Shown here: in pieces, positions 1 to 5,816 of the stretch
Layout of the letters: each line of letters opens with the position of its first letter
Numbering within the stretch: the stretch's first letter is position 1
Origin: an uncultured Actinomycetes bacterium
GTDB taxonomy: Bacteria; Actinomycetota; Thermoleophilia; Gaiellales; F1-60-MAGs149
Direction: 5' to 3'
Length of the DNA stretch: 10,144 nt
NCBI GenBank assembly: GCA_903960645.1
Contig: CAJCBN010000099.1
Coordinates: 1 to 10,144, forward strand
The notes under the pieces: model-generated
Database searches by the model: none
Told to the model about the DNA's origin: nothing
What the model saw: the letters and a program-made list of their open reading frames with translations, nothing else
Program-made: the position numbers and the translations under genes

Positions 1-346
1 CGCCGCAGTGCGCGCCGCGATCGATGAGACTTGGGGGGGCGTACTCGCGGTCCGCTGGATCCTGCCCGACAGCGAGCTATCCGCGACGGTTGTCGATCGG
101 CTCGGGAAGGTCGCCCGCGAATGCCTTGCCAACGCGTCGATCCACGGTGCCGCCTCCGAGGTGACCGTACGGATCGTCGTCGACGTGGAGCAGGTAATCG
201 TCGAGATCACCGACAACGGTCGCGGCCTCGGCGACGGCAGTCCCGGCCTCGGCAGCGCCGTTCTTAACGAGGCGACCGGCGGCCAGTGGACGATCGCGTC
301 GGTGCCGACCGGTGGTGCGCAGGTGCGCGCCGTCGTGCCGGTCTGA
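1..346 (+). CDS. Sensor histidine kinase, C-terminal ATPase end (5' partial)
   Basis: The reading frame is open from base 2 to the TGA at 344-346, so the gene begins upstream of the window; the GTG at 8 is internal. What remains is most of a HATPase_c domain that binds ATP and phosphorylates the kinase's own histidine. An N-box (ECLANASIHG), a G1 box (DNGRG) and a G2-type glycine run (PGLGSAV) are visible, and the protein ends a few residues after the last strand (QVRAVVPV). Over the last 112 residues it aligns without gaps to the end of the kinase at 2052-3773, with 68 identities by hand count, so the two are paralogues. By analogy a LuxR-type regulator gene is expected just upstream, outside the window. 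Its signal is unknown because the sensor part is not visible. Confidence 0.9.
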   Translation, partial: AAVRAAIDETWGGVLAVRWILPDSELSATVVDRLGKVARECLANASIHGAASEVTVRIVVDVEQVIVEITDNGRGLGDGSPGLGSAVLNEATGGQWTIASVPTGGAQVRAVVPV

Positions 347-367
347 TCCTCACCGACCGGCGAACGT

Positions 368-397
368 GCGGCGCGACGGGGAGTCCCGCCGCGCCGC
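368..397. terminator. Strong GC-rich hairpin between convergent genes
   Basis: An 8-bp stem (GCGGCGCG / CGCGCCGC) is followed by one A-C mismatch and a further 4-bp stem (CGGG / CCCG) around a tiny loop, 22 bases after the kinase stop. It lies between two converging genes and could stop transcription from either side. There is no U-tract on the plus strand, so the terminator role is inferred from the structure and position. Confidence 0.6.
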
Positions 398-401
398 TGG
401 C

Positions 402-416
402 CGTCCCAGTGGGACG
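402..416. terminator. Second hairpin, possible bidirectional terminator
   Basis: A perfect 6-bp inverted repeat (CGTCCC / GGGACG) with a 3-base loop sits 4 bases after the larger hairpin and 9 bases beyond the stop of the minus-strand collagen-like gene. On the plus strand it is followed by a short T-containing stretch (TCTCGCGTTCT). For the minus-strand gene this is the first stem-loop after its stop. Being symmetrical, it could act in both directions. Confidence 0.5.
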
Positions 417-425
417 TCTCGCGTT

Positions 426-1313
426 CTAGTTCGTCGCGACCCAGGTGAAGGGCGGCGTGGATGCCGTCGGAACCGTCGGGATATCTGTGGTCACCGTGTA
501 CTTCTTCAGGACCTGGCCGACGGACGGCTGGTGGAGTTGCTCGCAGACGCGATTGGAGGCCGAGGGCGCAAACGAGTCGTACGTGCTCCACGTCTGGCCC
601 GCGGCAACGGTAAGCGTCTCCCCGGTCGACCGGTAGTAGACCAAGGGTGCATTCTGGCTCGCTGCCGATTCCACGGTCAGCCGCAAGAGGCCCGGTGTGC
701 CAACACCATCGCGGTCTTGCCAGTACATCGATCCGGTGCAGTTAGCCGACGGGTAGTAATGGCGGGTCTCACTGATTTTGAAGCCGGGGAGATCGTACGT
801 GCCGTCGCCCTTCAAGACCCAGAGCACGCCGCCCACCAGACGGACGATGCCGGCCTGATTGCTAGAGATGACCTCTCCCGTCCCGTTGACCACCGTCGCC
901 GGGTTGAGCGACGACTGCACCCCTGTAATCTCAACGCCAGCGGCGTCGACTAGCTTGATGCCAGCCGTGGCGTCCTTGCCGGCCGGACCGGTCGCGCCGG
1001 CCGGACCGACAGCGCCCGCAGAGCCGGCGGGACCAGCGGGGCCAGCGGGGCCGGCGGGACCCTGCTTGCCATCCTTGCCGTCGAGTCCCTTCATCGCGCC
1101 GGTGCTGAGATCCGAGATGGCGATCGCGCCGTTGCCGATATCACCCGACCCGATCGCGCCGTCCTTGATGTCGGACGACTGTACTGCTCCCTCCTTCAGC
1201 TGGGCAGTACCAACCGAGTTGGGCGCCAGGGCGACGGCGGCGTAGCCCGTCCCCCCCAGAGCGGCGAACAGGGCGATGGTGGCGATGACGGTCGCGGCCG
1301 ATGGTTTCTTCAT
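426..1313 (-). CDS. Secreted collagen-like (Gly-X-Y) repeat protein
   Basis: This is a 295-residue protein, probably exported. Residues 1-26 form a signal or anchor segment (two Lys, then a hydrophobic run ending ALGGTGYAA). Residues 31-75 hold degenerate repeats of about ten residues of the type LKEGAVQSSDI / IKDGAIGSGDI / IGNGAIAISDL. Residues 76-114 are 13 uninterrupted Gly-X-Y triplets, mostly GPA, expected to form a trimeric collagen-like rod. The remaining 180 residues form an unrecognised domain with only two cysteines (NCTG and RVCEQ), perhaps a surface or ligand-binding head. The N-terminal and repeat style is common in Thermoleophilia proteins, mostly of unknown role. ATG at 1313 is chosen because the signal peptide starts there; no Shine-Dalgarno is seen, but TACGGT lies 6 bases upstream. 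The gene is convergent with the partial kinase and divergent from the regulator at 1430. Confidence 0.88.
   Translation of the reverse strand: MKKPSAATVIATIALFAALGGTGYAAVALAPNSVGTAQLKEGAVQSSDIKDGAIGSGDIGNGAIAISDLSTGAMKGLDGKDGKQGPAGPAGPAGPAGSAGAVGPAGATGPAGKDATAGIKLVDAAGVEITGVQSSLNPATVVNGTGEVISSNQAGIVRLVGGVLWVLKGDGTYDLPGFKISETRHYYPSANCTGSMYWQDRDGVGTPGLLRLTVESAASQNAPLVYYRSTGETLTVAAGQTWSTYDSFAPSASNRVCEQLHQPSVGQVLKKYTVTTDIPTVPTASTPPFTWVATN
1026..1061 (-). repeat. Tandem Gly-Pro-Ala coding repeat
   Basis: Four consecutive near-identical 9-base units encode Gly-Pro-Ala (residues 85-96 of the collagen-like protein). They are the most regular part of the 13-triplet collagen segment, which spans about 972-1088. 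Such units can expand or contract by slippage and so vary rod length between strains. Confidence 0.85.
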
Positions 1314-1319
1314 GCCGCC

Positions 1320-1325
1320 ACCGTA
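1320..1325 (-). promoter_or_regulatory. Putative -10 hexamer of the collagen-like gene
   Basis: TACGGT on the minus strand fits TANNNT and ends 6 bases before the ATG at 1313, the spacing expected if the transcript begins at or next to the start codon. No clear -35 element is seen. A hairpin-forming inverted repeat (1327-1344) lies just upstream. Confidence 0.4.
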
Positions 1326-1359
1326 TGGCCCTTCTCGAGGGGCCCTGGCGCCGTGTAGA

Positions 1360-1371
1360 GGTACCCGTACC
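1360..1371. promoter_or_regulatory. Inverted repeat, possible operator
   Basis: GGTAC-CC-GTACC is a perfect 5-bp inverted repeat in the 116-base gap between the divergent collagen-like and regulator genes. A second palindrome, TAGTACTA, lies at 1388-1395 and shares the GTAC core. These are plausible binding sites for a dimeric regulator, perhaps the LuxR-type protein encoded next door. This is inferred only from symmetry and position. Confidence 0.3.
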
Positions 1372-1414
1372 GCCCCCGACCCAGGTGTAGTACTAGCCGT
1401 ATCGAGCCGTGACC

Positions 1415-1420
1415 TAGACT
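1415..1420 (+). promoter_or_regulatory. Putative -10 hexamer of the regulator/kinase operon
   Basis: TAGACT fits TANNNT and ends 9 bases before the ATG at 1430. No Shine-Dalgarno is visible in those 9 bases (GGCCAGCAG), so the message could have a very short leader or none. No convincing -35 element is seen. Confidence 0.35.
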
Positions 1421-1429
1421 GGCCAGCAG

Positions 1430-2077
1430 ATGATTCGTGTGCTGCTCTTGGAGGACGAGGCCCTGTTGCGGCTGACGCTGGCGTCGACGCTGCCCGACGA
1501 GACGATGAGCGTCGTCGGCGCGTTCGGCGACGCCAAGAGCGCGGTGGCCGCCGCCGCCGAGACGCCGTTCGACGTGCTGGTGACCGACCTCGACCTGATG
1601 CAGGGGCCCGGCCCCAACGGCATCGTGGTGGCCAACGTCGTGCGTCGCACGCACCCCGAGGCGGGCGTCGTGCTGCTCACGTCGTACGCGGATCCTCGGC
1701 TGATCGGCGCGAAGCTCAACCAGGTGCCCGAGCGCACCGAGTACCTGCGCAAGCAGGACGTGCTCGAGATCGAGATGCTGCGCGCGGCGATCCGCCGTTC
1801 CGTCCGCAGGAGCTTCGACGCCGACGGCGCCCTGCCGGCCGTCGAGCTCACCGACACGCAGATCGAGACGATGCGCCTCGTCGCGCAGGGGCTCAGCAAC
1901 GCGGAGATCGCGCGGCAGCGCGTCGTCACCGAGCGCGCCGTCGAGATGTCGATCTACCGGATCGCGCGCAACCTCGGGCACAGCGCCGACGCGACGCAGA
2001 ACACGCGCGCCCTGATCGTGCGCGCGTACTATGAGATGACGGGCAGCGGCAGTGCCCGTGACGCAGCAACGACCTAG
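1430..2077 (+). CDS. Two-component response regulator, NarL/LuxR type
   Basis: This 215-residue regulator has a receiver domain at residues 1-125. Its acidic pocket is E8-D9, the phospho-acceptor is D53 (VLVTDLDLM), with T84 (LLTSYA) and K108 (YLRK). A LuxR-type helix-turn-helix occupies about residues 140-185 (LTDTQIETMRLVAQGLSNAE, then IA..RVVTERAVEMSIYRIA). It is expected to bind DNA as a dimer when phosphorylated. The kinase gene that follows starts inside its last 26 bases, so the two are almost certainly co-translated partners. The stretch between T84 and K108 is longer and more polar than usual. Targets are unknown; the divergent collagen-like gene is the nearest candidate, with palindromes in the shared promoter region. 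Start: first ATG, directly before the receiver's first strand (IRVLLLEDE). Confidence 0.92.
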   Translation: MIRVLLLEDEALLRLTLASTLPDETMSVVGAFGDAKSAVAAAAETPFDVLVTDLDLMQGPGPNGIVVANVVRRTHPEAGVVLLTSYADPRLIGAKLNQVPERTEYLRKQDVLEIEMLRAAIRRSVRRSFDADGALPAVELTDTQIETMRLVAQGLSNAEIARQRVVTERAVEMSIYRIARNLGHSADATQNTRALIVRAYYEMTGSGSARDAATT

Positions 2078-3773
2078 CGCGCGCCACCTGCTCGGCGGCC
2101 GCTGGGCGATCTCGCTGCGCGGCTGGCTGATCGGCTCGGTGCTCGTGCTGGTCGTGCCGCTCGTGTCGTTCAACGCGATCCTGCATGCCACGCCGCCCGA
2201 GCTGGCCGTGCTGATCGCCGCGCAGTGGATCGCACCATCGGCCGTCCTTCTCATCGCGCACCTGACCGTCTTCCGCCATCGCCGCACGACCACCGTCGCC
2301 CTCGGCTGGGTCGTCGCCCTCGCCGTCCTCATGGGCGTGGCGCGCGCCGCCGCGGTCCTCCTGCTGGAGGGGCCGCTGTCGGGCCCGGACCTCGGGTGGG
2401 CGGAACGCTCGTCGGTGATCCTCGCGATCGTGCCGAGCACCGCCGTCTTCGTCCTGCTCACCACCTACGTGATCGCCGTGGAGGACTGGCTCTCGACCGA
2501 GCGCGCCCGCCTGCTGCGCTTCGAGATCGACGCCGAGGCCGCCCGCCTGCGCGCCCTCGGCGCCCTCGACGCGACCCGTGCCGTGATGACCACCCGCATC
2601 CGCGACGAGATCGAGGAGCAGCTCGGCGCACTCGATGACGCACGCGCAGTCGGCGAGGAGCGCCTACAGCTGTCCGGCACGGTGCTCGAGGCCGCCGCCG
2701 GCTACGTGCGCCCCACGAGCCACGCGCTCTGGAACGAGCGAGAGGCGGTTCCGCACCGTCACCGCCTGCGCACCCTCGAACGCTCCAGCCTCGAGGCACC
2801 GCTGCCGATCCTGCTTCCGCTCGTGCTCTGGCTCGTCATCGCCCTGCCCCTGAGCGTCGCGCGCGGAAGCGTTGTCGTAACGGTCGTCGGCGCAGCTGCC
2901 CTCCTGCTCGGCATGGTGGTGGCCTATCCCGTCGGGCACCGGGCCATCCGCCGCTTCGCACCCGCGCCCCGCCACGCCCGCGCACGCGGGCTGGCGCTCA
3001 CCGCGATCGTCTTCGCGATGCTGCCGCAGCTACTGGTGCTCGCCGCCGCAGGCGCCCGCTCGGGGTCCGGGTTTCCCGGCCCGCTGTTCGCGACGAGCAT
3101 CATGATCACCCTCTTCCTGACCGTGGGCGTGAGCCTCGCGCAGGCGGGCCTGCGCCTGCAGGGCCAGCGCCTCAACGAGCTGCGCACGCAGGCCGAGGAG
3201 GCCGACTTCCAGCGCCTCGCCCTCGAATCTGCCACCGAGCAGATGCAGCGCGACCTCGCGCTCTACCTCCATGGCACCGTGCAGGCCGGCCTCGTGGCGT
3301 CGGCCTACGCCATCCAGGACGCCGCCGTCCGCGGTGATGAGGTCGCGCTCGAGCACGCGATCGCCGAGGCCCGCGCCGCCGCCACGCGCGTGGGCGAGCA
3401 CGCTCCGGCACCTCCGGCCGCCGACCTGAGCGCGTTGCGTGCGGACATCGACGAGACGTGGCGGGGCATGCTCGCGATCACCTGGACCTTGCCGTCCGCA
3501 GAGATCAGCGTGCGGCACGTCGACCGGATCGGCAACGTCGTCCAGGAGTGTCTGGCCAACGCCTCGATCCACGGCTCCGCGACCGCGGCGAGCGTGCGCA
3601 TCGCCGCCGAGGGCGACGGCATCGTCGTGGAGATTGCCGACAACGGCAGCGGCCCTACGGGCGGCGGTCCCGGACTCGGCAGCGCCGTCCTCAACGAGGC
3701 GACCGCAAGCCGCTGGACAATCGCGGCCGCAGCCGACGGCGGCGCGCAGGTGCGCGCCGTCATCCCCGTCTGA
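2052..3773 (+). CDS. Polytopic sensor histidine kinase, LHGxVQ type
   Basis: This 573-residue inner-membrane kinase is the likely partner of the regulator just upstream. Hydrophobic segments fall in two groups of four: about residues 26-45, 51-71, 82-104 and 121-142, then 251-271, 273-293, 312-332 and 345-365. Between them lies a charged, helical, probably cytoplasmic stretch of about 105 residues. The phospho-acceptor region is QRDLALYLHGTVQAGL with H407; the residue after the histidine is Gly rather than the usual Asp or Glu. The ATPase domain shows N503 (ECLANASIHG), D530 (DNGSG) and a PGLGSAV glycine loop. No large extracellular sensor domain is present, so the signal is probably sensed in or at the membrane. 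Start: GTG at 2052; GTG at 2058 in the same frame is equally possible. Both overlap the regulator gene. The C-terminus is paralogous to the kinase at 1-346. Confidence 0.9.
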   Translation: MPVTQQRPSARHLLGGRWAISLRGWLIGSVLVLVVPLVSFNAILHATPPELAVLIAAQWIAPSAVLLIAHLTVFRHRRTTTVALGWVVALAVLMGVARAAAVLLLEGPLSGPDLGWAERSSVILAIVPSTAVFVLLTTYVIAVEDWLSTERARLLRFEIDAEAARLRALGALDATRAVMTTRIRDEIEEQLGALDDARAVGEERLQLSGTVLEAAAGYVRPTSHALWNEREAVPHRHRLRTLERSSLEAPLPILLPLVLWLVIALPLSVARGSVVVTVVGAAALLLGMVVAYPVGHRAIRRFAPAPRHARARGLALTAIVFAMLPQLLVLAAAGARSGSGFPGPLFATSIMITLFLTVGVSLAQAGLRLQGQRLNELRTQAEEADFQRLALESATEQMQRDLALYLHGTVQAGLVASAYAIQDAAVRGDEVALEHAIAEARAAATRVGEHAPAPPAADLSALRADIDETWRGMLAITWTLPSAEISVRHVDRIGNVVQECLANASIHGSATAASVRIAAEGDGIVVEIADNGSGPTGGGPGLGSAVLNEATASRWTIAAAADGGAQVRAVIPV

Positions 3774-4601
3774 TCAGCCGAGGAAGTCGAGCTGCACGGG
3801 GCTCGGCAGCAGGCCGGCCTCGGCACCACGCTCGAGCAACGCGGCGACGGCCTTGCGGCCCTGCGCGCCGTAGTCGAGCGTGAGGTCGTTCACGTACATC
3901 GCGACGAAGCGGTCGTTGAGCTCTGGCGCAATGCCGCGGCCGTACTCGATCGCGTAGGCGAGCGCCTCCTCGCGGTGCTCGAGGCCCACGGCCACGGCCT
4001 CCTTGAGCACGGCGGAGAGGTCGAGCGCACGATCCTCCGGCACGTCGCGACGCATCGCGACGGCGCCAAGCGGCAGCGGCAGGCCCGTGTCGCCCTCCCA
4101 CCACGCGCCGAGATCGAGCACGCGCTTGAAGCCCTCCTGCTCCCACGTGAGCTGGCCCTCGTGGATCACGACGCCGGCGGCGACATCGCCCGAGGCGACG
4201 GCAGCCATGATCGCCTCGAAGTCGAGCTGCACCGGCTCGAACGCGGGCAGCGCGAGACGGGCGGTGAGAAACGCGGTGGTCTGTGGACCGGGCACGGCGA
4301 CGCGCTGGCCGGCGAGGTCGGCAGGCGTGAGGTCGGTCTTGGCGATCACGACCGGGCCGTAGCCCTCGCCGAGCGAGGCGCCGTGGCCGAGCAGGCGATA
4401 CGTGTCCTGCACGCCGGGATAGGCGCCGACGGACATGGCGGTCGCCTCAAGGCGCCCCTCGCCGGCCCACACGTTGAGCGTCTGGATATCGGCCGGCACG
4501 AGCTCGATCTCGAAGCCACGCAGGTCGAGCGCACGCTCCGCGATCGCCCACACCATGAAGGCGTCATCGGGATCCGGGCTATGTCCGACGCGTACGTGCA
4601 C
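3774..4601 (-). CDS. mqnD: 1,4-dihydroxy-6-naphthoate synthase (MqnD), futalosine menaquinone pathway
   Basis: This 275-residue cytoplasmic enzyme has a periplasmic-binding-protein-like fold. In the futalosine route to menaquinone, MqnD converts cyclic dehypoxanthinyl futalosine to 1,4-dihydroxy-6-naphthoate. Visible family features are GHSPDPDDAF near the N-terminus (residues 6-15, the variant form of the SPCPND motif), GPQTTA at 105-110, VVIHEGQLTW with H147 (equivalent to the catalytic His of the Thermus enzyme), and DLGAWWEGDTGLPLPLGA. The His-Glu motif favours MqnD over its relative MqnA; a related MqnA/MqnD-like binding protein is the main alternative. The start is GTG at 4601, supported by GGAG at 5 bases and by the motif beginning at residue 6. 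Its stop codon abuts the stop of the kinase gene, leaving no room for a terminator. No other mqn genes are in the window. Confidence 0.85.
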   Translation of the reverse strand: MHVRVGHSPDPDDAFMVWAIAERALDLRGFEIELVPADIQTLNVWAGEGRLEATAMSVGAYPGVQDTYRLLGHGASLGEGYGPVVIAKTDLTPADLAGQRVAVPGPQTTAFLTARLALPAFEPVQLDFEAIMAAVASGDVAAGVVIHEGQLTWEQEGFKRVLDLGAWWEGDTGLPLPLGAVAMRRDVPEDRALDLSAVLKEAVAVGLEHREEALAYAIEYGRGIAPELNDRFVAMYVNDLTLDYGAQGRKAVAALLERGAEAGLLPSPVQLDFLG

Positions 4602-4606
4602 GGGGT

Positions 4607-4610
4607 CTCC
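4607..4610 (-). promoter_or_regulatory. Shine-Dalgarno that fixes the mqnD GTG start
   Basis: GGAG on the minus strand lies 5 bases before the GTG at 4601. It supports this start. Further upstream, TAGGCT (minus strand, 4634-4629) fits TANNNT and could be the -10 of a promoter with a leader of about 20 bases. Confidence 0.6.
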
Positions 4611-4686
4611 AGCGGTCGATGTCGTGCGAGCCTACCAACGCTCTACTTTCGCCCACGCCGTGCGCGCGGACGGCACCCGCTGCGGC

Positions 4687-4692
4687 TAGGAT
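4687..4692 (+). promoter_or_regulatory. Putative -10 hexamer, leaderless start of the 78-residue gene
   Basis: TAGGAT fits TANNNT and ends exactly 7 bases before the ATG at 4700, so transcription would be expected to begin at the A of the start codon. AGGA within the same bases could instead serve as a Shine-Dalgarno at 8 bases, so the two readings compete. The element lies in the 98-base gap between the divergent mqnD and this gene. Confidence 0.45.
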
Positions 4693-4699
4693 TTTGCGC

Positions 4700-4936
4700 A
4701 TGAGCGATCACGACGTCATCCCGCCCAGCCCCCAGCACCGCGACGAGGAGATCCTGCAGCACGTGCTGCGCGAGGTCCACGCGGGCCGCACCCTCCACGA
4801 GGTCATGCAGGACCCGTACGTGGTCGAGCGCGAAGAGGCCGGCTCGCACGAAAAGGTGCTGGACCATCCCGAGGTCGCCGAGGTCGTCGGCGACGAGATC
4901 ATCGCGCAGATGCGCGCGATGCTCGACAGCCTCTAG
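4700..4936 (+). CDS. Small acidic protein of unknown function
   Basis: This is a 78-residue protein I do not recognise. It is soluble, with no membrane segment or signal peptide, acidic, and rich in Glu, Val and His (seven histidines). It looks mostly helical: an N-terminal tail (DHDVIPPSPQHRD), a first helix region EEILQHVLREVHAGRTLHEV, the phrase MQDPYVVERE, and a last helix EVVGDEIIAQMRAMLDSL. Start: an in-frame GTG or ATG as far upstream as 4619 exists, but ATG at 4700 has the TAGGAT element and the upstream residues look non-coding. It is divergent from mqnD and ends tail-to-tail with the cyclodeaminase-like gene, their stop codons overlapping within CTAG (4933-4936). Coding is supported by biased third positions and the clean fit between neighbours. 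Confidence 0.7.
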   Translation: MSDHDVIPPSPQHRDEEILQHVLREVHAGRTLHEVMQDPYVVEREEAGSHEKVLDHPEVAEVVGDEIIAQMRAMLDSL

Positions 4937-5814
4937 AGCTTCAAGGCAGCGCGCGCGAGCGCGAGCACGCCCGGCGTGGCGTCGATCAGCTTGGCGACGA
5001 CCAGATCGTCCGCGGTCACGCGGGCATCGGCCGCGCCGATCAGGACGTCGCGTAGCGGCGTGATCTCCTGCCAGTCGAGGTGCCCCTCCTCCACGCACTC
5101 GCGCAGGTCGTCGGCAAGCACGCGCGCGACCAGCGGCGCGTCGCACGTGACGAAGGCGGCGTCGGCGAGCAGGCGGTAGTCGAGCTCGCGCCGGCCGCGA
5201 CGGTCCGCGCCGAGGGCGATGATGGAGGCGCCGGGCGCGACCCAGTCGGCGCGCAGAGCAGGGTCGCGGGCGTTGGTGGCGGTGAGGACCAGCCGGGCGT
5301 CGCGCACCGCCGTCGCGGCATCGCCGACGACGCTGCCGAACTCGGCGGCCGCAGCGGCGGCAGTCGGGTCGGGGTCGTGAATCGTGATCGCGCCAAGCGG
5401 CAGCGCGTGCTGGAGCTCAGCGATCGTGCGTCGCGCCAGCGGCCCCGCACCCAGCACGCCGAGCGTGATCGGGCCCGTGCCGACCAGGCGGGGCACAAGC
5501 AGGCCGGCCGCGGTGGCGAGGGCAAGACGAGCGGCATCGTCCGCGGAGAAGGCGCCGATCGTCGCGCCCTCCGGGTCGATCACCGTGCACGTGCGCGACG
5601 AGGTGCGGCGGCCGCCCGCGGTGATCAGCACCGCGCGATAGCCATCGCCGTCGATCGTGGTGGTGACGCCCGTCCAGCCGTCGCCGCGCAGCATCACCTG
5701 CGGCGCGGGCAGGTCGTCGAAGTCGTCGGGCTCGACGCGCAGCGCAGCGTCGATGATGGTGCGCACCTGCGCGGGCTTGAGCCGCGCGATCGCCTTCTGC
5801 AGATCGACGGCCAC
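4933..5814 (-). CDS. Ornithine cyclodeaminase / mu-crystallin family NAD(P)-dependent protein
   Basis: This 293-residue protein has the two-domain layout of the ornithine cyclodeaminase / mu-crystallin family. Members deaminate or reduce amino acids and cyclic imines with NAD(P). A Rossmann nucleotide-binding site is clear at residues 120-127 (VLGAGPLA), followed by the strand-end DPDP at about 25 residues and LVLTATNARDPALRADWV, ASIIALGAD and RRELD, all typical of the family. The N-terminal substrate part is short, and the Lys that binds substrate carboxylate in canonical members seems replaced by Arg (GYRAVL), so ornithine cyclodeaminase activity should not be assumed. The start is GTG at 5814, supported by GGAG at 5 bases; the frame stays open to 5916 but that part is low-complexity Arg-rich and overlaps the upstream gene. 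It is the last gene of a four-gene operon, only 2 bases after its neighbour. Confidence 0.85.
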   Translation of the reverse strand: MAVDLQKAIARLKPAQVRTIIDAALRVEPDDFDDLPAPQVMLRGDGWTGVTTTIDGDGYRAVLITAGGRRTSSRTCTVIDPEGATIGAFSADDAARLALATAAGLLVPRLVGTGPITLGVLGAGPLARRTIAELQHALPLGAITIHDPDPTAAAAAAEFGSVVGDAATAVRDARLVLTATNARDPALRADWVAPGASIIALGADRRGRRELDYRLLADAAFVTCDAPLVARVLADDLRECVEEGHLDWQEITPLRDVLIGAADARVTADDLVVAKLIDATPGVLALARAALKL

Positions 5815-5816
5815 CG

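Noticed and set aside
312..953. Plus-strand open frame of 213 codons
   Set aside because: It runs through the stop of the partial kinase, both hairpins and the antisense of the collagen-like gene, with Arg-rich composition and no motif.
1026..1061. Short tandem repeats as a possible CRISPR or mobile element
   Set aside because: Units are 9 bases, contiguous, without spacers, and encode Gly-Pro-Ala in the correct frame of a collagen-like protein.
1310..2464. Long minus-strand open frame of 384 codons
   Set aside because: It is antisense to the clearly recognisable LuxR-type regulator and the kinase start, and its translation shows no domain. It reflects the GC-rich third positions of the plus-strand genes.
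3975..4703. Plus-strand open frame of 242 codons
   Set aside because: It is a mirror of mqnD, which has several family motifs on the minus strand.
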